A stretch of 64,000 bases of DNA from Polaromonas sp. (GCA_013297865.1 JAAFIP010000001.1:248001-312000), one strand, 5' to 3'; shown: positions 44,416 through 53,005, counted from the stretch's first letter. Translations and numbers: made by a program. Notes: generated by a model not told the origin, from the letters alone.

Positions 44416-45494
44416 GTTTGACAGCGTCTTTGCGTCGTCGCCAGCTGGGCCTGTGGGCCGCTGGCGCATGCGTTACCCTGCAGACCGCCCCCGCGTGGGG
44501 GCAAACCGTCAAGTCGCCCTATCTGGCCGACATGCACTCGCATTACGGCATGTTTTTGCCCAGGCTTTTTGGCTTTGATCTGACCAAGCACATGCGCGAG
44601 TCGGGCATCACCCTGCTGGCTTGGGCCATCGTGGACGACCAGCGCTGGATGAGCAACACCCCTGCGGGCTACAAGCAGGGCTCGGTGCCCAAACCAGGCG
44701 ATCTGTGGGCTTATTTTCAAGCCCGCGTGGCCGATTACGAAGCCCGCCTGACGCAATGGGGCGTGACCAAGGCGCTGACTGCTGCCGATGTGGATGCCGC
44801 GCTGGCAGGCAGCCCGCGCGTGCTGCTGGCCACCGAAGCGGCCAATTTTCTCGAAGGCGACGTGACGCGCCTGGAGTGGGCGCACAGCATTGGTGTGCGC
44901 CATATGCAGCTGGTGCACTACATCCAAAGCCCCATTGGCGACCACCAGACCGCAGAGCCTGTGCACGGCGGCCTCACGCCGCTGGGAGCGCAGGTGGTGG
45001 CGCAGTGCAAGCGCTTGGGCATGGTGGTGGACCTGGCCCACGGCACGGCCTCTCTGGTCGACGGCGCGCTGGACGCGTCTGACGCGCCCATGGTCTGGTC
45101 TCACTCGTGGATCAGCCCCCAGGGCGGAACACCCGGCGATGTCGGCTGGATGGCCCGGTCGCTAGCCCTGCCCACCGCCCGAAAAATTGCTGCGCGCGGC
45201 GGCGCGGTAGGCCTGTGGAGCCTGCGCACACGCAACGACCCCGCCTACCCGGTCAACAGCATTGGCTCGTATGCTGACGAGATCATGCGCATGTGCGACC
45301 TGATCGGCCCGACGCATGTGGCCTTTGGTACCGATCTGGAAGGCGTATGGCCCGGCCGCATCATGACCAGCTATGGCGACCTGCGCGATGTGGCCGATAA
45401 CCTGGCCAAGCGCGGCATGAGCGAAGCCAATTTGAACGGTGTCTTCATCGGTAACTACGCCAGCATCGTGAAAAAAGCCATGCGCGCTGCATAA
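44412..45494 (+). CDS. M19 family (renal dipeptidase-like) membrane dipeptidase, exported
   Basis: A 360-aa metallohydrolase. Zinc-binding ADMHSHYG at the N-terminus, the DLAHGT and WSHSWI histidines and the C-terminal GTDLEGVWPG match the M19 fold. An RRRQLGLWAAGAC stretch suggests a Tat signal. No suitable ATG exists; TTG 44412 overlapping the previous stop by 4 nt is the most likely start. It probably cleaves a dipeptide or N-acyl conjugate in the periplasm. Its place between the binding protein and the permease genes suggests that it processes the importer's ligand or a precursor. Confidence 0.82.
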   Translation: MSLTASLRRRQLGLWAAGACVTLQTAPAWGQTVKSPYLADMHSHYGMFLPRLFGFDLTKHMRESGITLLAWAIVDDQRWMSNTPAGYKQGSVPKPGDLWAYFQARVADYEARLTQWGVTKALTAADVDAALAGSPRVLLATEAANFLEGDVTRLEWAHSIGVRHMQLVHYIQSPIGDHQTAEPVHGGLTPLGAQVVAQCKRLGMVVDLAHGTASLVDGALDASDAPMVWSHSWISPQGGTPGDVGWMARSLALPTARKIAARGGAVGLWSLRTRNDPAYPVNSIGSYADEIMRMCDLIGPTHVAFGTDLEGVWPGRIMTSYGDLRDVADNLAKRGMSEANLNGVFIGNYASIVKKAMRAA

Positions 45495-45502
45495 TCGTTC
45501 TC

Positions 45503-46153
45503 ATGACACTCTCTACCTACCTCCTGTATCTGGCCGCAGTGGCCCTGCTGGTGCTGACGCCCGGCCCCACCATGCTCATGAGCATGACCAATGCCATCGC
45601 CCACGGCGCGCCCAAGGCCATGGCCTCGGCCAGTGGCAGCATCACGGCAGCGCTGGGCATGATCTTGCTGTCCTCGCTGGGCTTGGGCGCAGTGCTGGCA
45701 GCGTCTGACACCGCCTTTTGGGTGTTGAAGCTGGTAGGTGGTGCCTATCTGATTTATCTGGGCATCAAAACCTTCCGCTCCCCCGTCAGCAGCTTTGACT
45801 TGCCCGCCACCAGCAACTTAGGCCCCGCTGATGGCAAAGCGCCTGCAGGCACCCGCATGCGCACGCTGTACCTGCAGGGCTTGCTGGTCGGCGGCAGCAA
45901 CCCCAAGGCTCTGCTGTTTTTTGCGGCCTTCTTTCCACAGTTTGTCGATGCGTCCCAGGCCTGGGCACCGCAGTTTGCCATTTTGGCGCTCACCTTTGTC
46001 GCCTTTGAGTTCACCACGCTGAGCCTGTGCACCCTGTTTGCCGCGCGCATTGCGCCCTGGCTGCGCCAGGCAGGCCGCGCCCGGGTGTTCAACCGCGTCT
46101 CGGGCAGTCTGTTTGCAGGTATGGGCTGTCTGTTGCTGGCGGCACGCAAGTAA
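45503..46153 (+). CDS. LysE/RhtB family amino-acid exporter
   Basis: A 216-aa inner-membrane protein with about six membrane segments. LLVLTPGPTMLMSMTNAIAHG is the LysE/RhtB signature and LIYLGIKTFRS follows. It lies 8 nt after the M19 gene and 8 nt before livH, firmly within the operon. It may export an amino acid released by the dipeptidase or by catabolism of the imported compound. Confidence 0.9.
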   Translation: MTLSTYLLYLAAVALLVLTPGPTMLMSMTNAIAHGAPKAMASASGSITAALGMILLSSLGLGAVLAASDTAFWVLKLVGGAYLIYLGIKTFRSPVSSFDLPATSNLGPADGKAPAGTRMRTLYLQGLLVGGSNPKALLFFAAFFPQFVDASQAWAPQFAILALTFVAFEFTTLSLCTLFAARIAPWLRQAGRARVFNRVSGSLFAGMGCLLLAARK

Positions 46154-46161
46154 TTTCGAGC

Positions 46162-47025
46162 ATGGACTTTGGCACCTTCCTGATCCAGCTGCTCAACAGC
46201 GTGCAGTACGGCCTGCTGCTGTTCATGCTGGCCGCCGGGCTGACGCTGATCTTCGGCATCATGGGCGTGGTCAATCTGGCGCACGGCAGCTTCTACATGC
46301 TGGGCGCTTACATGGCCTGGTCGCTGGCGGGGCTGCTGGGCAGCTTCACTTTGGCTGTCATTGTGGGTGTGCTGCTGTCCATCGTGTTTGGCCTGGCGCT
46401 CGAATGGGTGCTGTTTCGCCATTTTTACCAGCGCAGCCATCTTGACCAGGTGCTGCTCACCTTTGGTCTGATCTATATCTTTGAAGAAACCCGCTCCATC
46501 CTGTGGGGCGACGATGTGCACGGGGTCACCATCCCAGCGGCGCTGTCTGCGTCCATCCCCCTGACCGAAAACCTGTCCTACCCCGTCTACCGCCTGTTCA
46601 TGAGCGGCCTGTGCATAGCGTTGGCCGTGGGCCTGTATCTGCTGATCTCCAAAACCAAGCTTGGCATGAAAATCCGCGCGGGCGCTTTCAACAGCGACAT
46701 GGCGCAGGCCCTGGGTGTCAATGTCAAGCTGATCCAGATGATTGTGTTTGCGCTAGGCGTGGCGCTGGCCGCCATTGCAGGCATGATTGCCGCGCCGATC
46801 TCGTCGGTCTATCCCAACATGGGCAGCAGCGTGCTGATCATGTGCTTTGTGGTGGTAGTGATCGGCGGCATTGGCTCGGTGCGCGGCGCGCTGATTGCGG
46901 CGCTGCTGGTGGGCTTGGTCGACACGTTTGGCAAGGTGCTGTTTCCTTCGGTCGCCAGCATGTTGGTGTACGTGCTGATGGCCCTGGTGCTGCTGTTCAG
47001 GCCAGAGGGCATGTTCAAACAATGA
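46162..47025 (+). CDS. livH: Branched-chain-type ABC permease LivH
   Basis: A 287-aa permease with eight or so membrane helices: NSVQYGLLLFMLAAGLTLIFGIMGVVNLAHGSFYMLGAYMAW is the LivH signature, and GAFNSDMAQALGVNVKLIQ is the cytoplasmic coupling loop. Start 46162 gives the family N-terminus. It pairs with LivM, 9 nt downstream. The substrate is not necessarily a branched-chain amino acid. Confidence 0.94.
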   Translation: MDFGTFLIQLLNSVQYGLLLFMLAAGLTLIFGIMGVVNLAHGSFYMLGAYMAWSLAGLLGSFTLAVIVGVLLSIVFGLALEWVLFRHFYQRSHLDQVLLTFGLIYIFEETRSILWGDDVHGVTIPAALSASIPLTENLSYPVYRLFMSGLCIALAVGLYLLISKTKLGMKIRAGAFNSDMAQALGVNVKLIQMIVFALGVALAAIAGMIAAPISSVYPNMGSSVLIMCFVVVVIGGIGSVRGALIAALLVGLVDTFGKVLFPSVASMLVYVLMALVLLFRPEGMFKQ

Positions 47026-47034
47026 CGCATCCCC

Positions 47035-48126
47035 ATGAGTAACGCACAGACCCACCTGGAGCGCCTGCCGCGCAGCCTGCAGTTCACCCTCGGCCTGGGC
47101 GTGCTGGCCTTGGCTGTCTTTCCGTTTGTGGGCAGCGATTTTTACATGGGCATGGTCACACGCATGATGATCATGGCCATCTTTGCCATGAGCCTGGATG
47201 TGCTGCAGGGTGTGACGGGCCTGGTGTCCCTGGGCCACGCGGCCTATTTCGGCCTGGCGGGCTATGTGCTGGCCTTTGTGTCGCCAGCCGACAGCGGTGC
47301 CAGCATCTGGTGGAGCCTGCCGCTGGCGGTGGGCGCATCGGCACTGGCCGCGCTGGTGATTGGCTTTTTTGTGGTGCGCACGCACGGCATTTATTTCATC
47401 ATGGTCACCATGGCATTTGCGCAGATGGTGTTCTTCCTGTTTTTTGACAACAAGGCCTTGGGCGGCTCGGACGGGCTGTATATCAACCTCAAGCCCACCG
47501 TGGCCTTGGGCAGCCTGGAACTGCTCAATCTGGACAGCAAGCGCAGCCTGTACTTTGCGGTGCTCGCGCTGCTGCTTGTGGTGTATTTTTTCCTGCGCCG
47601 CGTGCTGTTCAGCCCCTTTGGGCGCACGCTGGGTGGCATCCGCATCAACGAGCACCGCATGCGCGCCATGGGCTACAACACCTTTGGCTACAAGCTGGCT
47701 GCGTTCACGCTGGCAGGCGCGCTGGCCGGGGTGGCGGGCTATCTGTGGGGGGTACAGACGGGCTACATCAACCCCGAGCTCATGGGCTTTCATAACAGCG
47801 CGCATGTGATCATGATGCTGATTCTGGGCGGCATGGGCAATTTTGCCGGGGCCGTAGTGGGCGCGTTTGCGTTCGAGATGTTTTTGCACCTGTTCAAGGA
47901 CATCACCAAGCACTGGCAGTTGCTGATGGGCGGGTTTATTGTGGCGGTGGTGATTTTTTCGCCGCGCGGCCTGCTGGGTTTGGTAGAAAAATTTACCACC
48001 AAAAAATCCACCAGCCCTTCTGACGGCGACACGCCACGCGATATGAGCAAGTCCCACTCTGGTGTGGAAACGGTACAAAGCAAAATAACAGGCCACGTAG
48101 CCCAAGATGGGGGTAGCCATGACTGA
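47035..48126 (+). CDS. livM: Branched-chain-type ABC permease LivM
   Basis: A 363-aa permease: IFAMSLDVLQGVTGLVSLGHAAYFGLAGYVLA is the LivM signature and GGIRINEHRMRAMGYNTFGYKLAAFTLAG the coupling loop. The hydrophilic C-terminal tail of about 40 residues (after GLLGLVEKF) is longer than in most relatives and rich in Ser, Thr and Asp. Its stop overlaps the livG start by 8 nt. Confidence 0.93.
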   Translation: MSNAQTHLERLPRSLQFTLGLGVLALAVFPFVGSDFYMGMVTRMMIMAIFAMSLDVLQGVTGLVSLGHAAYFGLAGYVLAFVSPADSGASIWWSLPLAVGASALAALVIGFFVVRTHGIYFIMVTMAFAQMVFFLFFDNKALGGSDGLYINLKPTVALGSLELLNLDSKRSLYFAVLALLLVVYFFLRRVLFSPFGRTLGGIRINEHRMRAMGYNTFGYKLAAFTLAGALAGVAGYLWGVQTGYINPELMGFHNSAHVIMMLILGGMGNFAGAVVGAFAFEMFLHLFKDITKHWQLLMGGFIVAVVIFSPRGLLGLVEKFTTKKSTSPSDGDTPRDMSKSHSGVETVQSKITGHVAQDGGSHD

Positions 48127-48868
48127 CACCCTGCTGGTCGCCAAAAACCTCACCAAGCGCTTTGGTGGCTTGGCTGCGGTCAACGATATTTCGATCACGC
48201 TAACACGCAACACGATCCACGCCGTGATCGGCCCCAACGGCGCAGGCAAATCCACCCTGACCAACCTGCTCTCGGGCGACATACGCCCCAGCGCGGGCAG
48301 CGTGCATCTGATGGGCCACGACGTGACGGGCGCAGCACCCGAAAAAATCTCGCGCACGGGCCTGGGCCGCAGCTACCAGAAAACCAATATCTTTCTTCCC
48401 CTGAGCGTTTGGGACAATGTGCATCTGGCGGCCCAGTCGCGCGCGCAGCACGCGCTGCGCTGGCTCTCGGCTGCCACCCGTTTTGAATCCACAGGTGCCC
48501 TGACCACCCGGGCACTCGAGCAGGCTGGCCTGCATCAGCGCAGCCAGGCCATCGCCGCAGCCCTGTCCCACGGCGAGCAGCGCCAGCTGGAAATTGCCAT
48601 GGCCCTGGCAACACAGCCCCAGGTGCTGTTGCTGGACGAGCCGCTGGCTGGCATGGGCACCGCAGAGGCCGAGAAAATGATTGCGCTGCTGCAGGCGCTC
48701 AAGCAAGACCACGCCATCATGCTGGTGGAGCACGATATGGATGCTGTGTTTGCACTGGCCGACCAGCTCACTGTGATGGTCAATGGCCAGATGATTGCCA
48801 GTGGCTCACCCGCCCAGGTGCGGGCCAATGCGGCGGTGCAGGCAGCCTATCTGGGCGAGGAGCACTGA
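48119..48868 (+). CDS. livG: Branched-chain-type ABC ATPase LivG
   Basis: A 249-aa nucleotide-binding subunit: Walker A GPNGAGKSTLTNLL, the signature LSHGEQRQLEIAMAL and Walker B VLLLDEPLAGMG. GLGRSYQKTNIF is the Q-loop. Start 48119 (MTDTLLVAKNL) follows GATGGGGG. The Q-K instead of the common Q-x-P-R after the Q-loop is a normal variant. The C-terminal AAYLGEEH is typical of LivG. Confidence 0.94.
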   Translation: MTDTLLVAKNLTKRFGGLAAVNDISITLTRNTIHAVIGPNGAGKSTLTNLLSGDIRPSAGSVHLMGHDVTGAAPEKISRTGLGRSYQKTNIFLPLSVWDNVHLAAQSRAQHALRWLSAATRFESTGALTTRALEQAGLHQRSQAIAAALSHGEQRQLEIAMALATQPQVLLLDEPLAGMGTAEAEKMIALLQALKQDHAIMLVEHDMDAVFALADQLTVMVNGQMIASGSPAQVRANAAVQAAYLGEEH

Positions 48869-48870
48869 GC

Positions 48871-49584
48871 ATGGCCACACCACTGATCCAGGTGCAGGGT
48901 CTGCACAGCTACTATGGCGCCAGCCACATCCTGCGCGGTATTGACTTCACGGTGGGTGCCGGCGAGACCATTGGCCTGATGGGTCGCAACGGCATGGGCA
49001 AGTCCACCCTGCTCAAGTCGATCATGGGCCTGGTCAAGCCCGCGCGTGGCAGCGTGCACATCACGGGCCGGGAGATGACCGGCCGCTCAGCCTACGAGGT
49101 GGCCAATCTGGGCATTGCCTATGTGCCCGAGGGGCGCGGCATCTTTGGCAACCTGAGCGTGAAAGAAAACCTGCTGATGGCCGCACGCGCAGGCACGCGC
49201 GGGCAAACCGACTGGACCTATGCACGCGTGCTGCAGACCTTTCCGCGCCTGACTGAGCGCCTGGGCCACGGTGGGCAGCAGCTCTCAGGCGGCGAGCAGC
49301 AGATGCTCACCATTGGCCGTGCGCTGATGACCAACCCCGACGTGTTGATCCTGGACGAAGCCACTGAAGGCCTGGCGCCCTTGATCGCCAAGGAAATCTG
49401 GCATATCTGCGAAACCATCAAGCAAACTGGCATCAGCAGCGTGATTGTGGACAAGAACTACAAGCATGTGGCGCAGATTGCTGACCGCAACGTAATTTTG
49501 GTCAAAGGCGAAGTCGTGTTTACGGGCAGCTCAGCGCAGCTGCACGCCCAGCCGGATATGCTGGCCAGGCATCTGGGCGTCTAG
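48871..49584 (+). CDS. livF: Branched-chain-type ABC ATPase LivF
   Basis: A 237-aa nucleotide-binding subunit: Walker A GRNGMGKSTLLKS, YVPEGRGIFGNLSVKENL after the Q-loop, LSGGEQQMLTIGRAL and Walker B VLILDEATEGLAP. It partners LivG. Last gene of the operon that begins with the Rieske oxygenase; 2 nt from livG. A 202-nt spacer with hairpins and a bidirectional terminator follows. Confidence 0.95.
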   Translation: MATPLIQVQGLHSYYGASHILRGIDFTVGAGETIGLMGRNGMGKSTLLKSIMGLVKPARGSVHITGREMTGRSAYEVANLGIAYVPEGRGIFGNLSVKENLLMAARAGTRGQTDWTYARVLQTFPRLTERLGHGGQQLSGGEQQMLTIGRALMTNPDVLILDEATEGLAPLIAKEIWHICETIKQTGISSVIVDKNYKHVAQIADRNVILVKGEVVFTGSSAQLHAQPDMLARHLGV

Positions 49585-49588
49585 CGCT

Positions 49589-49684
49589 ATGGGCTCATGG
49601 CATGGCCCATGGGGAAATAACTATGGGTTTAAGGACATGCCTGACAGTCCCTGAGGCTGCCTGGCTGGAGCGATTCAAACCCAT
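49589..49684 (+). other. Hairpin-rich tail downstream of livF
   Basis: ATGGGC (49589-49594) with GCCCAT (49605-49610), and ATGGGTTT (49623-49630) with AAACCCAT (49677-49684), form nested complementary pairs. There is no U tract. It may be a 3'-UTR structure or an RNA processing site. I see no gene here. Confidence 0.35.
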
Positions 49685-49743
49685 GGATACCGCCCGCCCA
49701 ACAAAATAGGTGCCAAGCCAACGAAACTGGCAAAAAACAGGCA

Positions 49744-49775
49744 AAAAAATACCCGCTTACGCGGGTATTTTTTAT
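49744..49775. terminator. Bidirectional rho-independent terminator
   Basis: AAAAATACCCGC and GCGGGTATTTTT around loop TTAC, with T-rich sequence on both strands. It serves the plus-strand liv operon and the minus-strand microprotein gene, whose stop is 12 nt away. Confidence 0.9.
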
Positions 49776-49786
49776 TTTGCGGCTAA

Positions 49787-49840
49787 TTACTTAGCTGCTG
49801 GGGCCTTCTTGCCGCCTTTTTTCTTCATTTTCTTTGCCAT
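49787..49840 (-). CDS. 17-residue lysine-rich microprotein
   Basis: The frame encodes MAKKMKKKGGKKAPAAK (eight Lys, no acidic residue, predicted strongly basic). The ribosome site GAAGGAAG lies about 7 nt upstream of the ATG. A strong terminator begins 12 nt after the stop. It therefore has its own compact transcription unit, convergent to livF and divergent from the ABC transporter gene at 50047. I do not recognise a family. A nucleic-acid-binding or secreted cationic peptide are both possible. Too short for ordinary gene finders. Confidence 0.6.
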   Translation of the reverse strand: MAKKMKKKGGKKAPAAK

Positions 49841-49905
49841 GATAGTCTTCCTTCGATTAGAGGGGGTTAATATTCACCTGCTTCGCAGCCGGTGCGCCAG
49901 TGTAA

Positions 49906-49926
49906 CCAATAAGTCGACCCTATTGG
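49906..49926. promoter_or_regulatory. Dyad between the microprotein and ABC transporter genes
   Basis: CCAATA and TATTGG flank a 9-nt centre that includes GTCGAC. It lies in the divergent intergenic region and could be an operator shared by both genes. Downstream, TTGACA (49960-49965) with GATATT (49984-49989, 18-nt spacer) is a plausible sigma-70 promoter for the plus-strand gene. Confidence 0.45.
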
Positions 49927-50046
49927 CCTACCACAACAACGAAATCTGCTGGTGTTGCGTTGACAATACTATCAAAAACTATCGATATTTAGGGTTTTCC
50001 CTAGTATTTCTGAATCCGAACTTACAAACTTTTTTGCGACTGTGCA

Positions 50047-51618
50047 ATGACAAGCCCCCCAATTGCCTCTGTGAAGGCATTCCGAGCCCGAGATTTTGCG
50101 GCCCTTTTGCTGTGCGCGCCTTTCTACGGCATGTTGATGCTGCTGATGGTGGAGGCTGCGCTGGCAGCGTTAACCACCTGGCTGGTGATACAAGCGGGGC
50201 AAGACCTGGCCAATGAAGATTTTCTGATCGCTGACTTTGCCTGGATCGTGCTGGCGCAGTCTGCCTCCTATGTGGTGGGCGCAATCAGCTGGATTTATGC
50301 CGAGCGTGCGGGCTTTGGTGCCTTTGGCCGCTACATGCTGCGCTTTACCCGCGAGAACCGCGGCGACGCACGGCTGTTTGCAGGCACCACGCAGCGCGAG
50401 AAGGTGGAGCCTTTTCTCACCAACGAAACCTTCCACATCATTTTTGAGTTGATCTACGAACTCGAAGCTGACCTCAAGCTGTTTTTCAGCCTGCTGTTCA
50501 ACTCCATCGTGCTGGGCTTTGCCATCGACGCAGGCCTGCCGTTTGTGTATGGCGCGGTGTTTGTGGGCCTGATGGTGCTGCAATACGCCGTGCGCAAATG
50601 GGTCAACCGCGTGTACGCCGAAAACCAGCGCGCCACCAACAGCATGACCGCGCGCACCTACACCGCCTGGGACAACATCACCAGTGGCAACCGCTATAAC
50701 TTCCGCATCTGGCATGCCGGCTTCAAAAAGCGGCTGCGCGACGCGCTGCACGCCCAGATCCGCGCCATCATGGCCAAGCAGGGCCTGGCAGCGTCCAGCG
50801 GCATCGCCTCGCTGCTGATCATCATGGCCTATCTGGCCTATGTGGCGGGCCACAACGCTGAGAACACAGCCCTCTTGATCGCACTGGCCGCCACGCTACC
50901 GCGCCAGATCGAGCTGTCCTACAACGTGCACGACCTGGCTGCAGGCTGGAACGACCTGCAGGCCATCTGGACGCGCATGACCGGCGCCAGCCAGGCCATG
51001 CAGGTGCACCCGGACGAAGACTTCAATGACCGCATCAAAATGCGCGAGCTGCGCCTGGTCTACCAGCCGCCTGACAGCAACGCGGCCCAAGCCACCACCC
51101 TACCGCTAGAGAGCTTTGCCGCGGCCTGCGCCATGCTGCCCCAACTGCAGCGCGGAGTGGTGCAGGTGCGCGGCAGCAATGGCGCGGGCAAGTCCACCCT
51201 GCTGGCTGCACTGAAACACCATATCGGCGGCACCGCCTACTACTGGCCCACCAGCACCAAGCTGGCCTTTGACTTTGCTGCTGCCGAGATGGCGGCCAAG
51301 GAAGAGGAAGTGGCGAAGGACATGAGCGAGGACAGCCTGGCCGAAGACGATGCCAGCGACACGCCAACGCAGACCGCGCACAGCGCTCCACCAGACGCCA
51401 CCCCAACCGCCAGCCATGCCGCAAAAACCGCAGGGTTCTCCTCGGGCGAGCGCCAGCTCCAGTCGCTCACCGAGATCGTGCGCCAGACCGATGCCAAGGT
51501 CTATCTGCTGGACGAATGGGACGCCAACCTGGACGCTGCCAACCGCGCCAAAGCGCAAAGCCTGATTGACGAGCTGGCAGCGCGCAGCCTGGTGGTGGAG
51601 ATTTCGCACCGGGGCTAA
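50047..51618 (+). CDS. Fused membrane/ATPase ABC transporter with atypical linker
   Basis: A 523-aa single-polypeptide half-transporter: four to six membrane helices in residues 15-305, then an ATPase domain with Walker A GSNGAGKST (near 377), signature FSSGERQLQSL, Walker B VYLLDEWDANLD and H-switch EISHRG. Between Walker A and the signature lies an unusual stretch of about 60 residues, acidic and then Pro/Thr/Ala-rich, where normal domains have the helical region. The family resembles peptide/cyclic-peptide exporters of the YojI/SyrD class only loosely. Substrate unknown; the divergent microprotein is a candidate partner. Confidence 0.8.
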   Translation: MTSPPIASVKAFRARDFAALLLCAPFYGMLMLLMVEAALAALTTWLVIQAGQDLANEDFLIADFAWIVLAQSASYVVGAISWIYAERAGFGAFGRYMLRFTRENRGDARLFAGTTQREKVEPFLTNETFHIIFELIYELEADLKLFFSLLFNSIVLGFAIDAGLPFVYGAVFVGLMVLQYAVRKWVNRVYAENQRATNSMTARTYTAWDNITSGNRYNFRIWHAGFKKRLRDALHAQIRAIMAKQGLAASSGIASLLIIMAYLAYVAGHNAENTALLIALAATLPRQIELSYNVHDLAAGWNDLQAIWTRMTGASQAMQVHPDEDFNDRIKMRELRLVYQPPDSNAAQATTLPLESFAAACAMLPQLQRGVVQVRGSNGAGKSTLLAALKHHIGGTAYYWPTSTKLAFDFAAAEMAAKEEEVAKDMSEDSLAEDDASDTPTQTAHSAPPDATPTASHAAKTAGFSSGERQLQSLTEIVRQTDAKVYLLDEWDANLDAANRAKAQSLIDELAARSLVVEISHRG

Positions 51619-51636
51619 GCCCGGTGTGCGGCAGGC

Positions 51637-52626
51637 TTACACGCCGTCGCGCAGCAGCTGGGCGTAATAGGCGGGGTCTACATTGCCGCCGCTGACGATG
51701 ATGCCTACGCGCTTGCCTTTCACATCCAGCTTGCCTTCGCTGTCGCCCAGCATGGCGGCGGCAGCGGCGAGACCGCCCGTGGGCTCGATGACCATCTTCA
51801 TGCGCTCGGCAAAAAAGCGCATGGTGTTGACCAACGCATGGTCGTCCACCGTCAGCACGTCTTTGAGCAGGGCTTTGCACACTGCGTAGGTCAAGTTGCC
51901 AGGAGATTGCGTCTGCGCGCCGTCCGCAATGGTGCGCGGCACATCAATTTTGACAAGCTGCCCGCTGCGAAAGCTCTGCTGAAAATCGTTGCCCGCCAGC
52001 GGCTCCACACCGTAGACATCGCACTGAGGCAGCAGATGTTTGGCAGCCACTGCGCAGCCAGACGTGAGGCCGCCACCGCCCATGCAGATCAGCAGGATGT
52101 CCAGCGTGCCTACCTCTTCGATCAGTTCCAGCCCCGCAGTGCCCTGCCCGGCCATCACATGGGCGTGGTTGTAGGGCGGGATGAGCGTCATGCCGCGCTC
52201 GGTAGCGATCTGCTTGCCCAAAGCCTCTCGGTCCTGGGTGTAGCGGTCAAACAAAATCACCTCAGCGCCATACTCCCGCGTGGCGCGGATTTTGGCCTCA
52301 GGCGCGTCTTTGGGCATGACGATGACGGACTGCATGCCCAGCAGCTTGGCTGAGAGCGCGATGGCCTGGGCATGGTTGCCCGATGAAAATGCAATCGCCC
52401 CGGCTTTGCGTTGCTCGGGGGAGAACTGTGCCAATGCGTTGTAGCCACCACGAAACTTGAATGCGCCCATGCGCTGGAAGTTTTCGCATTTGAAGAACAG
52501 CTCTGCGCCTGCACGCGCATTGGCCGTGCTACTGGTGTGGACCGGGGTGCGATGCGCTACGCCTTGAAGGCGGGCGGCGGCGGCGCTGATGTCGGCGAAG
52601 CTGATGGGGAGGCTGGGGTTGCTCAT
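51637..52626 (-). CDS. PLP-dependent threonine/serine dehydratase-like enzyme
   Basis: A 329-aa fold-type II PLP enzyme. The Schiff-base Lys is in GAFKFRGGYNAL, SSGNHAQAIA contacts the substrate carboxylate, and MGGGGLTSGC binds the PLP phosphate. Similar proteins are annotated as catabolic threonine dehydratase, serine racemase or threo-3-hydroxy-L-aspartate ammonia-lyase; sequence alone does not decide. No C-terminal ACT domain, so no isoleucine feedback. It is on the same strand as, and downstream of, a 2OG-Fe dioxygenase gene, separated by a repeat pair. Confidence 0.88.
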   Translation of the reverse strand: MSNPSLPISFADISAAAARLQGVAHRTPVHTSSTANARAGAELFFKCENFQRMGAFKFRGGYNALAQFSPEQRKAGAIAFSSGNHAQAIALSAKLLGMQSVIVMPKDAPEAKIRATREYGAEVILFDRYTQDREALGKQIATERGMTLIPPYNHAHVMAGQGTAGLELIEEVGTLDILLICMGGGGLTSGCAVAAKHLLPQCDVYGVEPLAGNDFQQSFRSGQLVKIDVPRTIADGAQTQSPGNLTYAVCKALLKDVLTVDDHALVNTMRFFAERMKMVIEPTGGLAAAAAMLGDSEGKLDVKGKRVGIIVSGGNVDPAYYAQLLRDGV

Positions 52627-52721
52627 GTGGGCTCCTGGGTTTTCTGTTCACAACTATGGGATTGGCTGGCGTACTGTATTTGCTGTGCTGAGGTTGCTGT
52701 GCTCGCCGTGGCACTTGGCGT

Positions 52722-52940
52722 GCGCAGCTCCGCGGCTGTCCCCCGCCCTTCGGGCTCCTCCTTGATGCCGCTGCGCTGCGCACACCAAGCGCCAGGGCTG
52801 CGTAGTGGGATGGTTGGTGCGGGGGCGGTTGTTTAATCACCATGGTCACAGAGCTGGTCGGCGGTGTGCTCAGCGCAGCGGCATCAAGGAGGAGCTGTCG
52901 GCCCTAGGCCGACGCGGGGGACAGCCGCGGAGCTGAGTAC
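52722..52940. repeat. Inverted pair of GC-rich repeats between the dehydratase and 2OG dioxygenase genes
   Basis: Two blocks are exact complements: 52725-52745 with 52915-52935 (21 bp) and 52755-52778 with 52871-52894 (24 bp). The interior parts differ (CCGCCCTTCGGG against a TCGGCC-CTA-GGCCGA hairpin). This is the arrangement of paired REP-like sequences. The 379-nt spacer 52627-53005 holds no gene that I can see. Confidence 0.9.
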
Positions 52941-53005
52941 GCCGTCGGCCTGCTCCCGCACAAAACGCGGGCAAGCAAGGCTGCTGACGTTGGAGGAGAA
53001 CACCA

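Noticed and set aside
43189-44469. 426-codon open frame on the minus strand
   Set aside because: It is antisense to the ABC binding-protein gene, which has a clear signal peptide, ribosome site and family motifs.
46753-48357. 534-codon open frame on the minus strand
   Set aside because: It is the antisense of livH, livM and the start of livG, rich in His/Gln as expected from GC-rich shadows, and lacks any domain.
49589-49684. Riboswitch or defined small RNA after livF
   Set aside because: The complementary pairs are short and match no class I recognise, so it is listed only as a hairpin-rich tail.
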